Positions 1-9,731 are shown, counted from the stretch's first letter. The stretch: DNA of 64,000 bases from DASQYE01 sp035940775 (GCA_035940775.1 DASZEN010000016.1:118841-182840); one strand, 5' to 3'. Made by a program: numbers and translations. The notes: generated from the letters alone by a model not told the origin.

Positions 1-26
1 ACTCACTCTTCGGGAAATTAACGCTT

Positions 27-1847
27 ATGAGCAAGCCTCACAAAAAAGTCATCCAACGGGCGCAGCCTTCGACTTCCGAAACTCAATTCCCACAACGGGC
101 CGGGAACCTGACGACCAGACTGCGTCAACAGTTCGAGAGCTTACAAGACGATCTGAAGAAGCTGCTCAAGCAGGGCTGCATCTCCATGGTGACTCTCGAA
201 AAGGCTCAGGAGCTGGAACGGTTCGTTAATGACAACGGATTGGCTATCCAGCGCTTCATTGAAAGAAGCGACGATGACCACGTCGTGGAACTGTGCTATC
301 TCAAAAGCCGCTGCATGATGGCCGAAGTTTTCGACCAATTCGGCTTTCGTCAGCAGGCCAAAGAGGCCAGCCGCGATGGCGCTGAAATTCTCAATCAAAT
401 CCCTTCGGGGATAGACACTACGTTGCAGGTCGTTGAAAGCAGGCACGTCTTACGCGAAAAAATCAGGCTGTGCATAGATTACGTGCAAACTCATTTTTAC
501 AGGGAACACGATTACCCTGAGGCCCTGCGAATCGTCCTTCGCTGCCGCGATTTCGTCGAGCGTCATTTGCAGCGCAAGGGGGAATTCAATTGCTATGGCA
601 CGCTTGGGCAAATCTACTACGTGGCCGGGAAAATATACCGCCAGCAAAATGATTACAGCGCAGCCGAGCAGTGTTTCGCTTTAGCCATCGAGAACTATTA
701 TCAACGTGCGCGGACGAAGATTGCGCAGTATCAGGAGGCGATGCAGTATAAGGCTGCGGGCGACTCGGAAGAGCAGATGCAACGTCTTCAGGAGGATTTG
801 GCACTGACGAGGTTGAAAACCGGAATCGCCCTCGCGCTCGGCATCGGCTGGATCAACTACGCCAGAGGCCACCTGCACGAAGCCCTCAACACCAATATCA
901 ATCCGGCGCGGGTGTTGTTGCTACATGCGCGTGATGAATTGAGTTCTGCGTATCTTGACCTCATTTACTCGTCCATCACCCGGGCCTTATCAAACAAGGA
1001 TGCCGTGACGTTGAGCAGAGCCATCAAGATGGCTGAAGGCGCTTATCGTGTCTTCCTTGAGAACGAGCATTGGCGCTATGTCGGGCGTGCCGCGTGGGAA
1101 CTCGGGTTGGCCCACTTCTACAGCGACAACCTGGATGAAGCCGAGCAGTGGGCCCAAAAAGTCGAAGCCATGGCGCTCGAATCCGAAGACCATAGATGGA
1201 TCTCTAACGCGTTGATTCTTCGTAGTCGGATAGAGCACAGACGTGGTCAACTCAATGAGGCGCGCAAGACCGAATGCTTTTCGCTAGCCGAAGAGCTGAC
1301 TTCAAGCGCCAGCCACAACGCCAGACAGCATCGCCAAACCCTCTGTGAGATAAATGCTCTGATTACGCGCAGCGCCATTCGCATTGACCTCACAAAGTTT
1401 GCTGAGGCGCGTCAGGATTTGGAAGATGCGCTCGCCCTTAATAAAGAATCAAACAGCTCCATGAGGAGCACTATGGCTAACCCCAAACTGGAGGCGCTCT
1501 GCTATCTGCACCTCTCCCGCAGTTACGCGCGCGAGGGAGAAAGGTTAAAGGCAAACGAGAATTTTCTGAGATGGAAGGAACTGGAAAGAGATGTCGAGCA
1601 CATCTACGTTCGTGAGTTGGCCCATGAAGTGGAGCAGGAGATTAATAGCTTGAAAAAGGATTTCGTCATCAAGGCAGGTGAAGCTGTCCTCGATTACAAA
1701 AAGTGGAAGAAGGAGCTACAGCTTTTCTTGCTGCAAGAGGCGGAAAATTTCCCTGATGACGAAAGGCAGGAGATTGCCGAGCGGCTGGGGATTAGTCGGA
1801 CGACGCTTTTAGGATGGAAAAAAGAGCTGAAAGGACAAGAGGAATAA
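27..1847 (+). CDS. TPR-repeat protein with C-terminal helix-turn-helix
   Basis: This 606-residue protein has no signal peptide or membrane segment. From about residue 60 to 530 it is built of amphipathic helix pairs of TPR type. The last 30 residues (ERLGISRTTLLGWKKEL) read as a small helix-turn-helix of Fis/XRE flavour. TPR scaffolds with a terminal HTH usually act as cytoplasmic regulators that sense a protein or peptide partner; that role is inferred here. The ATG at 27 is taken as start because the frame opens there, although the ribosome binding site is weak and an upstream start outside the window cannot be excluded. It lies directly upstream of recombinase remnants beside tRNA-Asn, so it may be part of an old insertion. 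A second TPR/HTH protein occurs at 39459-40877, but with a different HTH. Confidence 0.75.
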   Translation: MSKPHKKVIQRAQPSTSETQFPQRAGNLTTRLRQQFESLQDDLKKLLKQGCISMVTLEKAQELERFVNDNGLAIQRFIERSDDDHVVELCYLKSRCMMAEVFDQFGFRQQAKEASRDGAEILNQIPSGIDTTLQVVESRHVLREKIRLCIDYVQTHFYREHDYPEALRIVLRCRDFVERHLQRKGEFNCYGTLGQIYYVAGKIYRQQNDYSAAEQCFALAIENYYQRARTKIAQYQEAMQYKAAGDSEEQMQRLQEDLALTRLKTGIALALGIGWINYARGHLHEALNTNINPARVLLLHARDELSSAYLDLIYSSITRALSNKDAVTLSRAIKMAEGAYRVFLENEHWRYVGRAAWELGLAHFYSDNLDEAEQWAQKVEAMALESEDHRWISNALILRSRIEHRRGQLNEARKTECFSLAEELTSSASHNARQHRQTLCEINALITRSAIRIDLTKFAEARQDLEDALALNKESNSSMRSTMANPKLEALCYLHLSRSYAREGERLKANENFLRWKELERDVEHIYVRELAHEVEQEINSLKKDFVIKAGEAVLDYKKWKKELQLFLLQEAENFPDDERQEIAERLGISRTTLLGWKKELKGQEE

Positions 1848-1862
1848 ACTCTGTGACCAACT

Positions 1863-2143
1863 GTGCTTACTAATTCTGAAATTCCACGGTTACTTATTGA
1901 AGGACTGCTCCCCTCAGCACTCGACGTCCGCGACTTCTTTGTGCAGGAAGCGGCATTCAGGGTGCAGGGTAAAGGCGGGAGAGACCTACTAGCCTTTATC
2001 ATAAACGTGGAAACGGTGAACATCCAGAGAGCGTATCTGGAGGCCCGCAGGAGCATTAAAACAGAGAGTCCAGCTCTCTTCATCAATGCTTCGGGCCAGA
2101 GACTTTCAACTCAGGGGATGACCAACGTCATCGCTCGACGGGG
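1863..2143 (+). pseudogene. Tyrosine recombinase (phage integrase) fragment
   Basis: The translation of this stretch contains a GKGGRD turn followed about 30 residues later by a YLEARR helix and then LFINASGQRLSTQGM. This matches the central catalytic-domain layout of XerC/XerD-type integrases (the GKGxK turn and the strand before the HxxR box). The N-terminal half and the HxxR and Tyr boxes are absent, and the reading frame is lost after about 2143, where serine-recombinase-like sequence begins in another frame. It is therefore a decayed fragment. Family assignment rests on motif resemblance only. Confidence 0.5.
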
Positions 2144-2451
2144 TCATCGGCCCGGCCCACTACGAAAGAATTTCTCAAAAGTGGGATGCGGAGCAACGGC
2201 GATTACTCGCTGCCATTGAACAGCACCAGCAGGCTAACCAGTCGTACCTCGATCAGGGGGTGAAAATTCTCGAACTCGCGCAACGTGCTCATAGTCTTTA
2301 TCTTAAGAGGACTGCGCGCGAAAAACGCCAACTCCCCGATTTTGTACTTTCGAACTCCATCTGGAAGCACAATGAACTCACCGCAGAATTCCGCCGACCT
2401 TTCGATATGCTTGCGGTTACGAACACAACTTGGAAAGCAGAAAAGGCCGCT
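2134..2451 (+). pseudogene. Serine recombinase C-terminal fragment
   Basis: Read from 2134 in the frame of the codon CTC, the translation begins LDGVIGPAHYERISQKW and continues through a coiled coil with LELAQRAHSLYL and a terminal RRPFDMLAV. This is the usual order at the C-terminus of large serine recombinases: coiled coil, then an AxxLY helix, then a RKPFDxLA tail. The catalytic domain and zinc ribbon are missing, so only a relic remains. It abuts the 3' end of tRNA-Asn, together with the tyrosine-recombinase fragment just upstream, and the two mark a worn-out insertion site. Confidence 0.6.
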
Positions 2452-2481
2452 GGAGCTGGTCCAAACGGCCTTTCTGAAATA

Positions 2482-2556
<75 letters not shown>

Positions 2557-2836
2557 AGATGCGCCCCGCTGGAGAATTGAGAAACGGTTCTCGTCAGCGT
2601 GGGCGCGTGAATTTTTATATCAGAAGGGTTCGGGGAGCGTCAAGCGCAGTGATTGGTGTGGGTGCCGGGCGCGGGTTGAGGGGCCGATGGAGCTTGCATG
2701 CGGGCCGGAAGTAGGCGAATATCTGCGCTACACTCGCATTAGAAATAGCCATTCGTCCCTTAAAAGAGTTCTTCTATTCGTCAGAGAGTTCTTCCATCTC
2801 GCGCCGCCGAGGGCCGAAACGTGAGGAGAGTACGCA

Positions 2837-3571
2837 ATGGAGCGCCGTATCACTGCCTGGTACAGTCAGAATCTTGGGATGGAGATGCCGCTGGTGGCTT
2901 ACGGTCATGCGGGCCACCCGCTATTGATGCTGCCCACAGCCGCCGCAGATTTCCTGGAGTACGAGAGATTCCAGTTGATAGATGCCATCAGTCATCACAT
3001 CGAGGCGGGGCGCGTGCGCGCTTACTCGATCAATAGCGTCAATCGTTACAGCCTGCTTAATGAAGAGGCCCCGCCGCAATGGAAGGCAGAACTTTTGACG
3101 CGCTATGATCGCTATATCACGGAGGAAGTATTGCCGCTCATTCGCAATGACGCGAATGACGGAGGGGCGCGGCCCGTCACGACGGGCGCGAGCCTCGGCG
3201 CATTCCTCTCGGCCAATACCTATTTTCGTCACCCAGACCTTTTTCGCGGCGTGATCGCCATGAGCGGCAGCTACGACGTGCGCTCGTACCTGCGCGATCA
3301 CTACGACGACAATGTGTATTTCAACAACCCTGTGGATTACCTGTCGAACCTCAACGACGATCATTACCTGCCGCTGCTTCGCAAGGCCGATGCCATCTAT
3401 ATCGTGACGGGGCAGGGGAAGTGGGAAGCGCCGGAGCGCAGCCGCCATCTATCCGAGATTTTAAACGCAAAGGGAATCCCGCATAGCCTGGACATGTGGG
3501 GCTACGACGTAGACCATGACTGGCCCTGGTGGCGCAAGATGCTCGACTACTACATCGGGAAGATATTTTAA
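2837..3571 (+). CDS. Alpha/beta-hydrolase, putative esterase
   Basis: This 244-residue cytoplasmic protein resembles the esterase-D / COG4947-type alpha/beta hydrolases. The nucleophile elbow is GASLGA near residue 118, which places a serine in GxSxG context. The likely catalytic histidine is in DVDHDW near residue 227. An aspartate or glutamate after the DAIYIVTGQG strand would complete the triad. There is no signal peptide. The ATG at 2837 follows a good ribosome binding site (GAGGAG, 2822-2827). The substrate is unknown. The gene stands alone between tRNA-Asn and a strong bidirectional terminator. Confidence 0.8.
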   Translation: MERRITAWYSQNLGMEMPLVAYGHAGHPLLMLPTAAADFLEYERFQLIDAISHHIEAGRVRAYSINSVNRYSLLNEEAPPQWKAELLTRYDRYITEEVLPLIRNDANDGGARPVTTGASLGAFLSANTYFRHPDLFRGVIAMSGSYDVRSYLRDHYDDNVYFNNPVDYLSNLNDDHYLPLLRKADAIYIVTGQGKWEAPERSRHLSEILNAKGIPHSLDMWGYDVDHDWPWWRKMLDYYIGKIF

Positions 3572-3647
3572 GGAAGGAAGGATGAGGCTGAGGAACTGAC
3601 GACCATGTTCGTCACGATGGTCAAGACCGTCAAGAGTAAAGGCAAAG

Positions 3648-3696
3648 GAAAGGGGTTGAGTTATTCATTCATCAAATGAATAACTCAACCCCTTTC
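3648..3696. terminator. Long bidirectional hairpin terminator
   Basis: Two 21-base perfectly complementary arms (3648-3668 and 3676-3696) flank a 7-base loop. The arms start GAAAGGGGTTGAG. The hairpin lies between the convergent esterase and penicillin-binding protein genes and can serve both. Confidence 0.85.
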
Positions 3697-3719
3697 ATCC
3701 CTCATCCTTCATCCCTTCG

Positions 3720-6314
3720 TTAGGGTTCGTCCGTGCCTTTCTTGCCCTTCTTCTTCTGCTGGGGCTCGACCTCGCGCGGGCGGGTGGCGGGCGCGGGAGG
3801 CGGAAGCACGTCCGTGCGTGGAGCGCTGCTCTCAGACCTGGGAGCGGCGGTCGAGGAGGGCGGGGCCGTTGTGGTCGCCGGTTCGGAATCGGTGCGCGGC
3901 GCGGGTGGCAGCGTGACCTGTTCCAGCTTCGGGTCTGTGATGGCTGAAGGGAGCGTCGTGTCGCCGTCGTCGCGCTTGAGCCTGGCGCGCGCCGCGACGA
4001 GCTGCATATTCTCTTCCAACTGCTCGCGCTGGCGCTGCTTCTGTAGCTCCTTCATATCTTCGGGCATCGAGGGCGGCTTCTCAAAATTCTCCTTCGGCTT
4101 GTCCTTCAGGAAATCCTTCATGAAATCGACGAAGAAGGGAAGCGCGCCGTGCCCGCCCGTCATGTCGTTGCCGAGCGGTTTTTTTCTGCCCGGATAGCCC
4201 ATCCAGACCCCGGTCACGTAGGTCGGCGTATAGCCCACGAACCAAACGTCCGTGTGATCGTTGACCGTCCCGGTCTTGCCCGCCAGCGGCACGCCCAACA
4301 CCTTCGCGCCCGTCGCCGTGCCCGACTCGACGACGCCGCGCATCATATCGACCATCGTCAGCGCGACGTACTCGCTCGTCACCTTGTAGGTGGTCTTCTC
4401 CCACGCTTCGAGCGCTTCGCCGTCGCGATCAAGGACGCGCCTGACCAGATGCGGCTCGACGCGCACGCCCTTGTTGGGAAACGCCGAATAGGCCGAGACC
4501 ATCTGGTTCAATGGAACCTCCGTCGCGCCGAGCGCCGAAGGCAGGTAGGGGGCCATCGGGACGGTGATGCCGAAACGCCTGACCATCTGCGCGCCGGTCT
4601 GAATGCCGACCGTCTGGAGCAGATGCACCGCCGGAATGTTCATTGACTTGGCGAGCGCGATCTTTAACGGAAGGTCGCCGTTGCTGGTCGAGCCGTCGTA
4701 GTTGTGCGGTATCCAGTCGCCGATGTGTATGGGCGCGCCGCTCACCTTGCTGTCCGGCGTCATGCCCCATTCGACCGCCGCCGTGTAGATGAACGGCTTG
4801 AAGGCCGAACCCGTCTGGCGATAAGCCTGCGTCGCGTTGTTGAACTTGTTGGTGTAGAAATCGTAGCCGCCGACCATCGCTATGATCTCGCCGGTCTTGG
4901 CGTTCAGGGTCATCAGAGCGCCCTGCACGCCCGGAACCTGCGACAACTCGACCTCAAGGCGACGGTTTTTATCGTCCACCCCCTTGATCTTGAACTCGGC
5001 GAGGTCGCCCGGCTTGAACTCGCTCTTCGGCTGGCGATTAGACCACCCCATGTCCTGGGCCGTCACCGTCGCGCTGTAGCTGCCAAAGCGGACGCGCGCC
5101 TCGTTCTTCGCCTGATCCAGCTTCATGACGAGGCCCATCACGTACTTGTTCTGCTGGTAATCGTTGCCGTACCAGTCCGGATGCTTGTAGGCGTCGAGCT
5201 GCTGCTGCGTGACCGGCTGGGTTGTCCCCGTATTGTTCTGCGTGCCGATGTTTGTATAGGAGGAGCGCCAACCGGCGTGCGTGCGATCATACTCGCGCAG
5301 GCGCGCGCGCACGACCTCGACGGCCTTGATCTGGGCCGCGACGTTGATCGTCGTGTAGACTCGAAGGCCGCCCTGCGCGACGCGCGTCGTATACTTTTCT
5401 TCGATGTCCTGGCGAATCTCTTCGACCGGATAATCGAAGGGCGAGGAGCGCGCCTGCGAAGGATAGTAAGCCGTATCGACCAGTTGTATCGGTTTGGCCT
5501 TTGCGGCATCGGCCTCCGCTTGCGTGACGAAGCCGTTCTTAGCCATCTGTTCGAGCACGAGATTGCGACGATCCTTCGCCTCTTTCGGATTGATGGTCGG
5601 CGAATACTCGCCGGGCGCTTTCGGGATGCCAGCCAGCAGCGCGGCCTCTTCGAGCGTCAGGTCTTTGGCCTGCTTGCCGAAATAGTTCTCCGCGCCCGCC
5701 TCTATGCCGTAGGCGCGCGCGCCCAGGAAGATGTGGTTGGCGTACATCTCCATGATCTGATTCTTCGTGTAGTAGCGCTCGATCTGAAGGGCGAGCAGCC
5801 ATTCGTTGATCTTGCGCCTCAAGGTCTGCTCTTTCGAGAGGAAGAGGTTCTTGGCGAGCTGCTGTGTCAGGGTCGAGCCGCCCTCGCGGCGGTCGGTCGT
5901 CAGATTTTTCCAGCCCGCGCCGATGATGCGTATCGGGTCTATGCCGACGTGGTCGTAGAAACGCGCGTCCTCGATGGCGAGAATCGCGTTCTTCATCACG
6001 GGCGGAATCTCCTCGTACTTGAGCGGAATGCGTTTCTCAATCGCGAACTCGCCGATCACAGTCTCGCCGTCGTCGGCGTAGACGCGCGTCACCACGCTCG
6101 GGCGGTAAGTCGCCAGCGACGCGACCTCGTTGGCCGCCCTCGAATAGTTGAGCTGGTAGGCGAGGATGATGCCGGTCAAGCCGCCAGCGGCAATCGCCAG
6201 CAGCAAGACCGCCGGTAGCCAGAAGCGACGCAAAAAGTGGCGTCGGCGGGCCGGAGGAGCAGCATTAAGGCGCGACAGCGAGGCCGAACGGGGACGCGTT
6301 TCTCTGGAAGCCAT
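3720..6314 (-). CDS. mrcA: Penicillin-binding protein 1A, bifunctional peptidoglycan synthase
   Basis: This 864-residue class A PBP polymerises lipid II and cross-links the stem peptides at the outer face of the inner membrane. Residues 30-53 form the single membrane anchor after a basic cytoplasmic tail. The GT51 glycosyltransferase domain has EDARFYDH with the catalytic Glu at 115, and GGSTLTQQLAKN at about 145-156. The transpeptidase domain has the SxxK box at S503-K506, SMN at 557-559 and KTG at 680-682. An OB-like insert lies between them (about 385-460). The C-terminal 130 residues are charged and proline-rich, as in many PBP1A proteins. All catalytic motifs are intact. The gene is monocistronic and ends in the shared hairpin at 3648-3696. 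Confidence 0.97.
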   Translation of the reverse strand: MASRETRPRSASLSRLNAAPPARRRHFLRRFWLPAVLLLAIAAGGLTGIILAYQLNYSRAANEVASLATYRPSVVTRVYADDGETVIGEFAIEKRIPLKYEEIPPVMKNAILAIEDARFYDHVGIDPIRIIGAGWKNLTTDRREGGSTLTQQLAKNLFLSKEQTLRRKINEWLLALQIERYYTKNQIMEMYANHIFLGARAYGIEAGAENYFGKQAKDLTLEEAALLAGIPKAPGEYSPTINPKEAKDRRNLVLEQMAKNGFVTQAEADAAKAKPIQLVDTAYYPSQARSSPFDYPVEEIRQDIEEKYTTRVAQGGLRVYTTINVAAQIKAVEVVRARLREYDRTHAGWRSSYTNIGTQNNTGTTQPVTQQQLDAYKHPDWYGNDYQQNKYVMGLVMKLDQAKNEARVRFGSYSATVTAQDMGWSNRQPKSEFKPGDLAEFKIKGVDDKNRRLEVELSQVPGVQGALMTLNAKTGEIIAMVGGYDFYTNKFNNATQAYRQTGSAFKPFIYTAAVEWGMTPDSKVSGAPIHIGDWIPHNYDGSTSNGDLPLKIALAKSMNIPAVHLLQTVGIQTGAQMVRRFGITVPMAPYLPSALGATEVPLNQMVSAYSAFPNKGVRVEPHLVRRVLDRDGEALEAWEKTTYKVTSEYVALTMVDMMRGVVESGTATGAKVLGVPLAGKTGTVNDHTDVWFVGYTPTYVTGVWMGYPGRKKPLGNDMTGGHGALPFFVDFMKDFLKDKPKENFEKPPSMPEDMKELQKQRQREQLEENMQLVAARARLKRDDGDTTLPSAITDPKLEQVTLPPAPRTDSEPATTTAPPSSTAAPRSESSAPRTDVLPPPAPATRPREVEPQQKKKGKKGTDEP

Positions 6315-6664
6315 AAATCAATCCTCTGTGAAAACCGGGCGCAAGACGAACCGTTCAAAAGGGCGGCCCCGCGCTGATGATCTCTCTATAATTCGGTTGC
6401 TAAGCCCTCGCCCGCGAGCGAAGAGCATTCGCAAGGCGATTATAACGCAACTCCTGCAAGCAGGCGAAGCACGGCGCTTCGCGGTTGCTTGAAGCCTGTG
6501 GCCGCCCGAAGGCCCCTACATTCTACTCGCTCCGGCAGGCCGCGAGCGCAGGGGATTACCCACACCGCTCTTATGTGGCTCGCACCAGTTGAGGAAATGA
6601 TAAGGAGCAGCAGCAGCGTGCACCCCTCGTATAACCGCGTTGACTTTTCAAACCGAGTTGGCGG
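6315..6664. other. Intergenic region upstream of PBP1A
   Basis: About 350 bases without a supportable gene. It must contain the promoter of the PBP1A gene on the minus strand; the AT-rich stretch near 6385-6395 is the best -10 candidate, but I see no clear -35. Overlapping short ORFs on both strands look random. Confidence 0.4.
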
Positions 6665-6895
6665 ATGATTGTACCCTTGAGCGACCAAGCCGATACATTG
6701 CCGACTCTTCAAACCGTCCTTGACGAGATGCGCTCGGGGTTTGCCCGTATCGAGCACCAGCTAGGACGGATGGACATAAGGCTTGATCGTATCGAAAGCT
6801 TTTCCCATCAAACGCGCTCTGAAGTATTGGCTTTGCGCGCCGACATCAAAGAGTTTAAGTCTGCTCTTTCCACAGAATTACAAGGCCGCTCCTGA
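6665..6895 (+). CDS. Small coiled-coil protein
   Basis: This 76-residue ORF has strong heptad character across residues 12-70 (LDEMRSGFARIEHQL, then IRLDRIES), which predicts a continuous coiled coil. There is no signal peptide or metal site. Small proteins of this type occur widely as hypothetical proteins and I do not recognise a function. The ATG at 6665 has no strong ribosome binding site. It lies upstream of the tmRNA promoter and is not in an operon. It could be a truncated gene. Confidence 0.5.
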   Translation: MIVPLSDQADTLPTLQTVLDEMRSGFARIEHQLGRMDIRLDRIESFSHQTRSEVLALRADIKEFKSALSTELQGRS

Positions 6896-6965
6896 TGGTT
6901 CAATCCGTCTGCCCGGACAGATGAAAACCTCAACATACCTTTTTCTTTAAACTGACCGCTCATCT

Positions 6966-6995
6966 TTGACGCGCCTTTATCCGAGCGGTTATAAT
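6966..6995 (+). promoter_or_regulatory. Sigma-70-type promoter of tmRNA
   Basis: TTGACG at 6966-6971 and a perfect TATAAT at 6990-6995 are separated by 18 bases. The mature tmRNA 5' end at 7014 lies 19 bases after the -10 box, which fits a short leader removed by RNase P. Confidence 0.75.
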
Positions 6996-7013
6996 CCTGA
7001 GTGCTCGCTAAAT

Positions 7014-7414
7014 GGGGGCGACAGGCTTCGACAGGAGTCTTAATCGTCGAGCGAATGCATGCCGGGCTCTCTCCGTGCAGCTCGTTAAAAAGTATGGAGA
7101 AACACAAATGCCAATAATCAAGAGTTGGCTCTCGCTGCCTAATTAAGCACCGAGCGTCTCGCCGCAAGTTGCTCATGCGCGCGGAGGGAGATGTCACACA
7201 GATGAGCTGGCCCGTCCTTTCGGCCCGTGAGGATGGGTGAGACTAAAGTCGGGCTAGCTCCTGGCCGAGGTCTTCGTCGCTTCACTTACTCGGCTCGGGA
7301 GCGAAGGTGTCCGGGCGCTTTTCCGGTGTTCGGACAAAAAGAGAAGCGGCTAAGCATGTAGATTTCGTCGGCGTTGGCTTTTGGATCCGAGTTCAACTCT
7401 CGGCGCCTCCACCA
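7014..7414 (+). ncRNA. ssrA: tmRNA (ssrA)
   Basis: The 5' end GGGGGCGACAGGCTTCGACAGG-type signature and the 3' T-arm plus acceptor (GAGTTCAACTC, then CGCCTCC, A, CCA) are diagnostic. The acceptor arms pair with one G-U. The tag reading frame ends ...NNQELALAA before a TAA stop at about 7142, which is the usual ALAA-type degradation tag. tmRNA rescues stalled ribosomes with SmpB, and the tag directs the product to proteases such as ClpXP and Lon. The CCA end is encoded at 7412-7414. Confidence 0.95.
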
Positions 7415-7434
7415 TCAACTCTAGCACCCACCCA

Positions 7435-8289
7435 TTGAATCGCGACTTGCCAATCGGAATATTCGACAGCGGCGTTGGCGGCCTGACCGTCTATCGCGCG
7501 CTGCACGAGCGGCTGCCCGCAGAGCATTTCGTCTACCTGGGCGATACGGCCCGCGTGCCCTACGGAACAAAATCGCTCTCGACCGTCGAGCGTTATGCTA
7601 TCGAGAACTCGCGTTTTCTCGAAGCGCACGGCATCAAGCTGCTGGTCGTCGCCTGCAATACGGCGTCGGCCCTGGCGCTGCCAGCCATACGCCGCAGCGT
7701 CGGCGTCGAAGTCATAGGCGTGATCGAGCCGGGAGCGCGCGCCGCCGCCGCACACTTTGCGGGAGCGCCGATCGGCGTCATCGCCACCGAAGCGACCGTC
7801 CATAGCCACGCCTATGCGAAAGCCATAGCCAGTCTTGCGCCCCTCGCGGAAGTTATCGAGACCCCGTGCCCGCTCTTCGTTTCACTCGCCGAAGAGGGCT
7901 GGGCCGAAACGGATGAGGCGCGTTCAATCACGGCCAAATATCTCTCGGAGATCAAAGCGAGCGGCGCTCGCACGCTCGTCCTGGGCTGCACGCACTATCC
8001 TATTCTGCGCGGTGTGATTCAGGAGACGGTCGGGCCCCGTGTCCGCCTGATCGATTCCGGCGAGGAGGCGGCGCAAACGGTCGAACAGCTTTTGCAGCGA
8101 AATGGACTGGCGCGTGAAGCCGAAGTGGTGGACGCGAGGGAGCGCCGATTGTGCGACCGTTTGGATCACTTCTACGTGACGGATGCCGCCGACCGATTCA
8201 GCCGCGTCGCCGAGAGATTCCTTGGAACCGCTCCCTCCGTCTTGGAGGCAGTGGAAGTTTGGGGGCATGATGAACTTCGCACGTACTGA
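7435..8289 (+). CDS. murI: Glutamate racemase
   Basis: MurI converts L- to D-glutamate for peptidoglycan. The N-terminus has the GIFDSGVGGLTV phosphate/Asp loop. The two catalytic cysteines lie in VACNTAS (about residue 75) and in LGCTHYP (about residue 187), and both are intact. The frame stays open back to a TTG at 7381, but that start lies inside tmRNA. I therefore prefer the TTG at 7435, 21 bases after the tmRNA 3' end, which gives 284 residues, the usual family size; the ribosome binding site is weak. The last 23 bases overlap the start of rph, so the two genes are translationally coupled. Confidence 0.93.
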   Translation: MNRDLPIGIFDSGVGGLTVYRALHERLPAEHFVYLGDTARVPYGTKSLSTVERYAIENSRFLEAHGIKLLVVACNTASALALPAIRRSVGVEVIGVIEPGARAAAAHFAGAPIGVIATEATVHSHAYAKAIASLAPLAEVIETPCPLFVSLAEEGWAETDEARSITAKYLSEIKASGARTLVLGCTHYPILRGVIQETVGPRVRLIDSGEEAAQTVEQLLQRNGLAREAEVVDARERRLCDRLDHFYVTDAADRFSRVAERFLGTAPSVLEAVEVWGHDELRTY

Positions 8290-9004
8290 CGGGCGCGCGG
8301 CCGACGAGTTAAGGCGGGCGCGCATCACGCCGGATTTTCTGCCCAATGCCGAAGGCTCGGCGCTCATAGAGATGGGCCAGACGCGCGTCATCTGCGCCGC
8401 TACGGTGGAAGAGCGCGTCCCGCCTTTCCTGCGTAATCGCGGCCAGGGCTGGGTCACTGCGGAGTACGCGATGCTTCCGCGCTCGACCCAACAGCGCACG
8501 GCGCGCGAGACGGCACGCGGCGGCCCTTCGGGTCGCACCCACGAGATACAACGACTCATAGGCCGCTCATTGCGCGCCGTCGTCGATATGACGGCGCTCG
8601 GCGAGCGCACGATCACGCTCGATTGTGACGTGCTTCAGGCCGACGGCGGAACCCGTACGGCATCCATCACGGGCGCATACGTAGCGTTTGCGCTCGCCTG
8701 CCGCCGCCTGCTTCGCATGGGCAAGATTACGCGCAACGCGCTGACGAACGAGGTCGCCGCCATCAGCGTCGGCATCGTCGCGGGCGTGCCGCTCCTTGAT
8801 CTGAAGTACGACGAGGATTCGCGCGCGGCGGTCGATATGAACGTCGTCTGTACGGGCGACGGTCGTTTCATAGAAGTGCAGGGCACGGCTGAGGGTGCGC
8901 CCTTCACTCGCCTGGAGATGGATCAACTGCTGGCGCTGGCCGGAAGGGGCGTCGAAAGCCTTGTGCTCGTACAGCGTGCCGCCATCGAAGGGGCCGCGCC
9001 CTGA
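8267..9004 (+). CDS. rph: Ribonuclease PH
   Basis: RNase PH is a phosphorolytic 3'-to-5' exoribonuclease that trims tRNA 3' ends. The 245-residue protein shows the family landmarks: TRVICAATVEERVP, GWVTAEYAMLPRST, RTHEIQRLIGRSLRAV and DCDVLQADGGTRTASI (phosphate and metal sites). The ATG at 8267 follows a purine-rich stretch inside murI. A longer frame open from 8183 would lie wholly inside murI and adds nothing conserved. The murI-rph pairing is common. Confidence 0.95.
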   Translation: MMNFARTDGRAADELRRARITPDFLPNAEGSALIEMGQTRVICAATVEERVPPFLRNRGQGWVTAEYAMLPRSTQQRTARETARGGPSGRTHEIQRLIGRSLRAVVDMTALGERTITLDCDVLQADGGTRTASITGAYVAFALACRRLLRMGKITRNALTNEVAAISVGIVAGVPLLDLKYDEDSRAAVDMNVVCTGDGRFIEVQGTAEGAPFTRLEMDQLLALAGRGVESLVLVQRAAIEGAAP

Positions 9005-9177
9005 TGGATGAAGCCTCTAAACTCATGCGGGACAACACGCGCCTTGCGACGGGCATCTCAAGTGGGACAAAGCGGCGTGCGCGCGTACACATGTGCGCGC
9101 GCGACCGAAGCCGAACTTCCGAATCGGTCGGAAAACATTTATCATCGCAATGACAATTTATTAAGGAGTCATAACGT

Positions 9178-9696
9178 ATGCGACGCCTGAGCATCTTTTT
9201 CATCGCTGCCTTTGCGCTGCTGGCGCTTTTGTCCTCGCTGGCGCTCGGGCAGACGCAGACTTTTTCGCGCGACTCGGTCGAGTACACGCTGGAACTCCCC
9301 TCACCGACCTGGCGCGTCGTGCAAGAGGCCGATAGCATTCACCAGCACACGGAATTTATTTACGGTGATCGCAACGACGGCTATCTGAGGATTCGTAAAG
9401 AGGTGGTCGATCAGGGGACGACCGCCTCAGACCTTGCGCGCCGCGATCAGGAACAGAAGCTTCGTTTCATGCCCGGTTATGTGGACGGCAAGGAAGAGCG
9501 CTTCGCCGGACGCCTGAGCGGTGTCACCATCTCTTACCAGTACACGAGCGGCGGCAAACCGATGACAGGTCGCACCTATTATCTACAGGCTGATAATCGC
9601 ACCATCTACGCCCTGCGCTTCACGGGGATGCGCGACAAGCTGACGCGCATCAGAAACCAGACGGACATCATCGCGCGCAGCTTTCAATTGAAGTAA
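9178..9696 (+). CDS. Secreted protein of unknown function
   Basis: This 172-residue protein has a clear signal peptide (residues 1-24, cleavage after ALG) and then a beta-rich globular domain of the PsbP/Mog1-like or LolA-like size class, with the strand pattern YTLELPSPTWRVV and IYALRFTGMRDKL. No catalytic residues stand out and there is no lipobox. An AAGGAG ribosome binding site lies 9 bases before the ATG. It is followed by a terminator hairpin and forms a single-gene unit. Its periplasmic location is well supported; its function is not known. Confidence 0.75.
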   Translation: MRRLSIFFIAAFALLALLSSLALGQTQTFSRDSVEYTLELPSPTWRVVQEADSIHQHTEFIYGDRNDGYLRIRKEVVDQGTTASDLARRDQEQKLRFMPGYVDGKEERFAGRLSGVTISYQYTSGGKPMTGRTYYLQADNRTIYALRFTGMRDKLTRIRNQTDIIARSFQLK

Positions 9697-9731
9697 TCCT
9701 CGACCGGACATTTCCCGGATCGTAGACGGGG

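Noticed and set aside
4704..6218. A 504-codon open frame on the plus strand
   Set aside because: It lies wholly antisense to the PBP1A gene, whose catalytic motifs are intact. Its translation has the skewed Arg/Val/Leu/Asp composition of a GC-rich shadow frame.
7381..7434. Longer murI start at TTG 7381
   Set aside because: It lies inside the 3' end of tmRNA; the shorter start at 7435 keeps all conserved residues.
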